Source: Candidatus Neomicrothrix sp. UBA672
GTDB lineage: Bacteria > Actinomycetota > Acidimicrobiia > Acidimicrobiales > MedAcidi-G1
NCBI GenBank assembly: GCA_002299135.1
Contig: DBNM01000042.1
Location: forward strand, 15,357-20,930
DNA length: 5,574 bases
Direction: 5' to 3'
The translations under genes were made by a program, and so were the position numbers. Below the pieces are notes generated by a model, which was not told the DNA's origin, did not search any database, and worked only from the letters and a program-made list of their open reading frames with translations. Positions 5,261 to 5,574 of this stretch are shown one piece after another; the stretch's first letter is position 1, and every line of letters starts with the position of its first letter.

Positions 5261-5574
5261 GTGGATCATGTTCTTCAATTAGAAGCAATAAAAAAAGAAG
5301 TTGTATCATGCAGAGCCTGTCCGAGGCTAGTTGCCTGGCGTGAAAAGGTTGCGGAAGACAAACGCGCTGCTTATAAAGATCAGGAATATTGGGGTTTGCC
5401 GGTGCCAGGTTTTGGAGACCCGAAAGCTCGAATACTCATTGTTGGCTTGGCCCCTGGGGCACATGGAGCCAACAGGACTGGAAGAGTCTTTACTGGTGAC
5501 AGATCAGGAGACTTTTTATACGCTGCTCTTTACAGGTCAGGTTTAGCAAATCAACCTGATTCAGTCGGGTTGGA
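5261..5574 (+). CDS. udgB: Uracil-DNA glycosylase family 5 (UdgB), N-terminal part (3' truncated by window edge)
   Basis: DNA-repair enzyme that removes uracil (and in this family some other deaminated bases) from DNA, starting base excision repair. The frame runs to the end of the window, giving 104 codons and no stop. Seen in order: Cys17 and Cys20 in CRACPRLVAWRE (17-28), the first half of the iron-sulfur ligand set; EYWGLPVPGFGDP (42-54); then motif A, GLAPGAHGANRTGRVFTGD (62-80), followed by RSGDFLYAALYRSGLANQ (81-98). Motif A of this type lacks the Asp or Asn general base of families 1 and 2 and is diagnostic for family 5. The remaining iron-sulfur cysteines and the C-terminal His motif should lie to the right. 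GTG at 5261 is the only standard start codon between the in-frame stop at 5204-5206 and the first cysteine. No Shine-Dalgarno precedes it. The gene diverges from the trio. A family-4 enzyme is the main alternative, but motif A argues against it. Confidence 0.93.
   Translation, partial: MDHVLQLEAIKKEVVSCRACPRLVAWREKVAEDKRAAYKDQEYWGLPVPGFGDPKARILIVGLAPGAHGANRTGRVFTGDRSGDFLYAALYRSGLANQPDSVGL

Noticed and set aside
5331..5546. Plus-strand open frame in another frame of the glycosylase gene
   Set aside because: The frame beginning at GTG 5261 carries the full family-5 glycosylase motifs over the same bases, so this one is a shadow.
1..5574. tRNA, rRNA, CRISPR arrays, insertion sequences, attachment sites, toxin-antitoxin or phage genes
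   Set aside because: I looked for cloverleaf arms, regularly spaced repeats, terminal inverted repeats and transposase or integrase motifs and saw none; all long frames are explained by housekeeping or conserved hypothetical genes.

Overview
The window looks like an ordinary chromosomal stretch from a low-GC actinobacterium. Spot counts on single 60-base lines give about 38-43 % GC. The main lineage evidence is the run of three genes between 3255 and 5235: an SCO1664-family PI3/4-kinase-like protein, a DUF3090 protein and an MSMEG_4193-family phosphomutase-like protein. This trio is known mainly from Actinobacteria, with some cases in Chloroflexi. A family-5 uracil-DNA glycosylase beside it, an actinobacterial-looking diacylglycerol-kinase-family protein and the low GC together suggest something like a marine or freshwater acidimicrobial lineage. 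That placement is inference. I see no mobile elements, CRISPR arrays, tRNA or rRNA.

Layout from left to right. (1) Positions 1-351, plus strand: the C-terminal end of a glycerophosphodiester phosphodiesterase cut by the window edge. (2) Positions 339-1313, minus strand: a diacylglycerol/lipid kinase family protein, whose stop region overlaps the previous gene by 13 bp in a perfect inverted repeat. (3) Positions 1314-1487: an AT-rich divergent intergenic region that should hold the promoters of the kinase gene and of the ETF operon. (4) Positions 1488-3244, plus strand: etfB-etfA, the two subunits of electron transfer flavoprotein, coupled through a strong Shine-Dalgarno that overlaps the etfB stop. 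(5) Positions 3255-5235, minus strand: the actinobacterial trio, transcribed in the order phosphomutase, DUF3090, SCO1664-like. (6) Positions 5261-5574, plus strand: the N-terminal 104 codons of a UdgB-type uracil-DNA glycosylase, divergent from the trio and cut by the right edge.

How the genes work together. EtfAB carries electrons from flavin dehydrogenases (for example acyl-CoA dehydrogenases) towards the respiratory chain; no partner dehydrogenase or ETF:quinone oxidoreductase is visible here. The phosphodiesterase and the lipid kinase both act on glycerophospholipid metabolism but are convergent, not co-transcribed. The trio probably forms one transcription unit. Its biochemical role is not established as far as I know, and its members (a kinase-like fold, a cysteine-rich small protein and a phosphatase/mutase fold) are the least explained part of the window. 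No novel defence or mobile system is evident. The points most worth a second look are the trio, its variant residues, and the very compact gene junctions.
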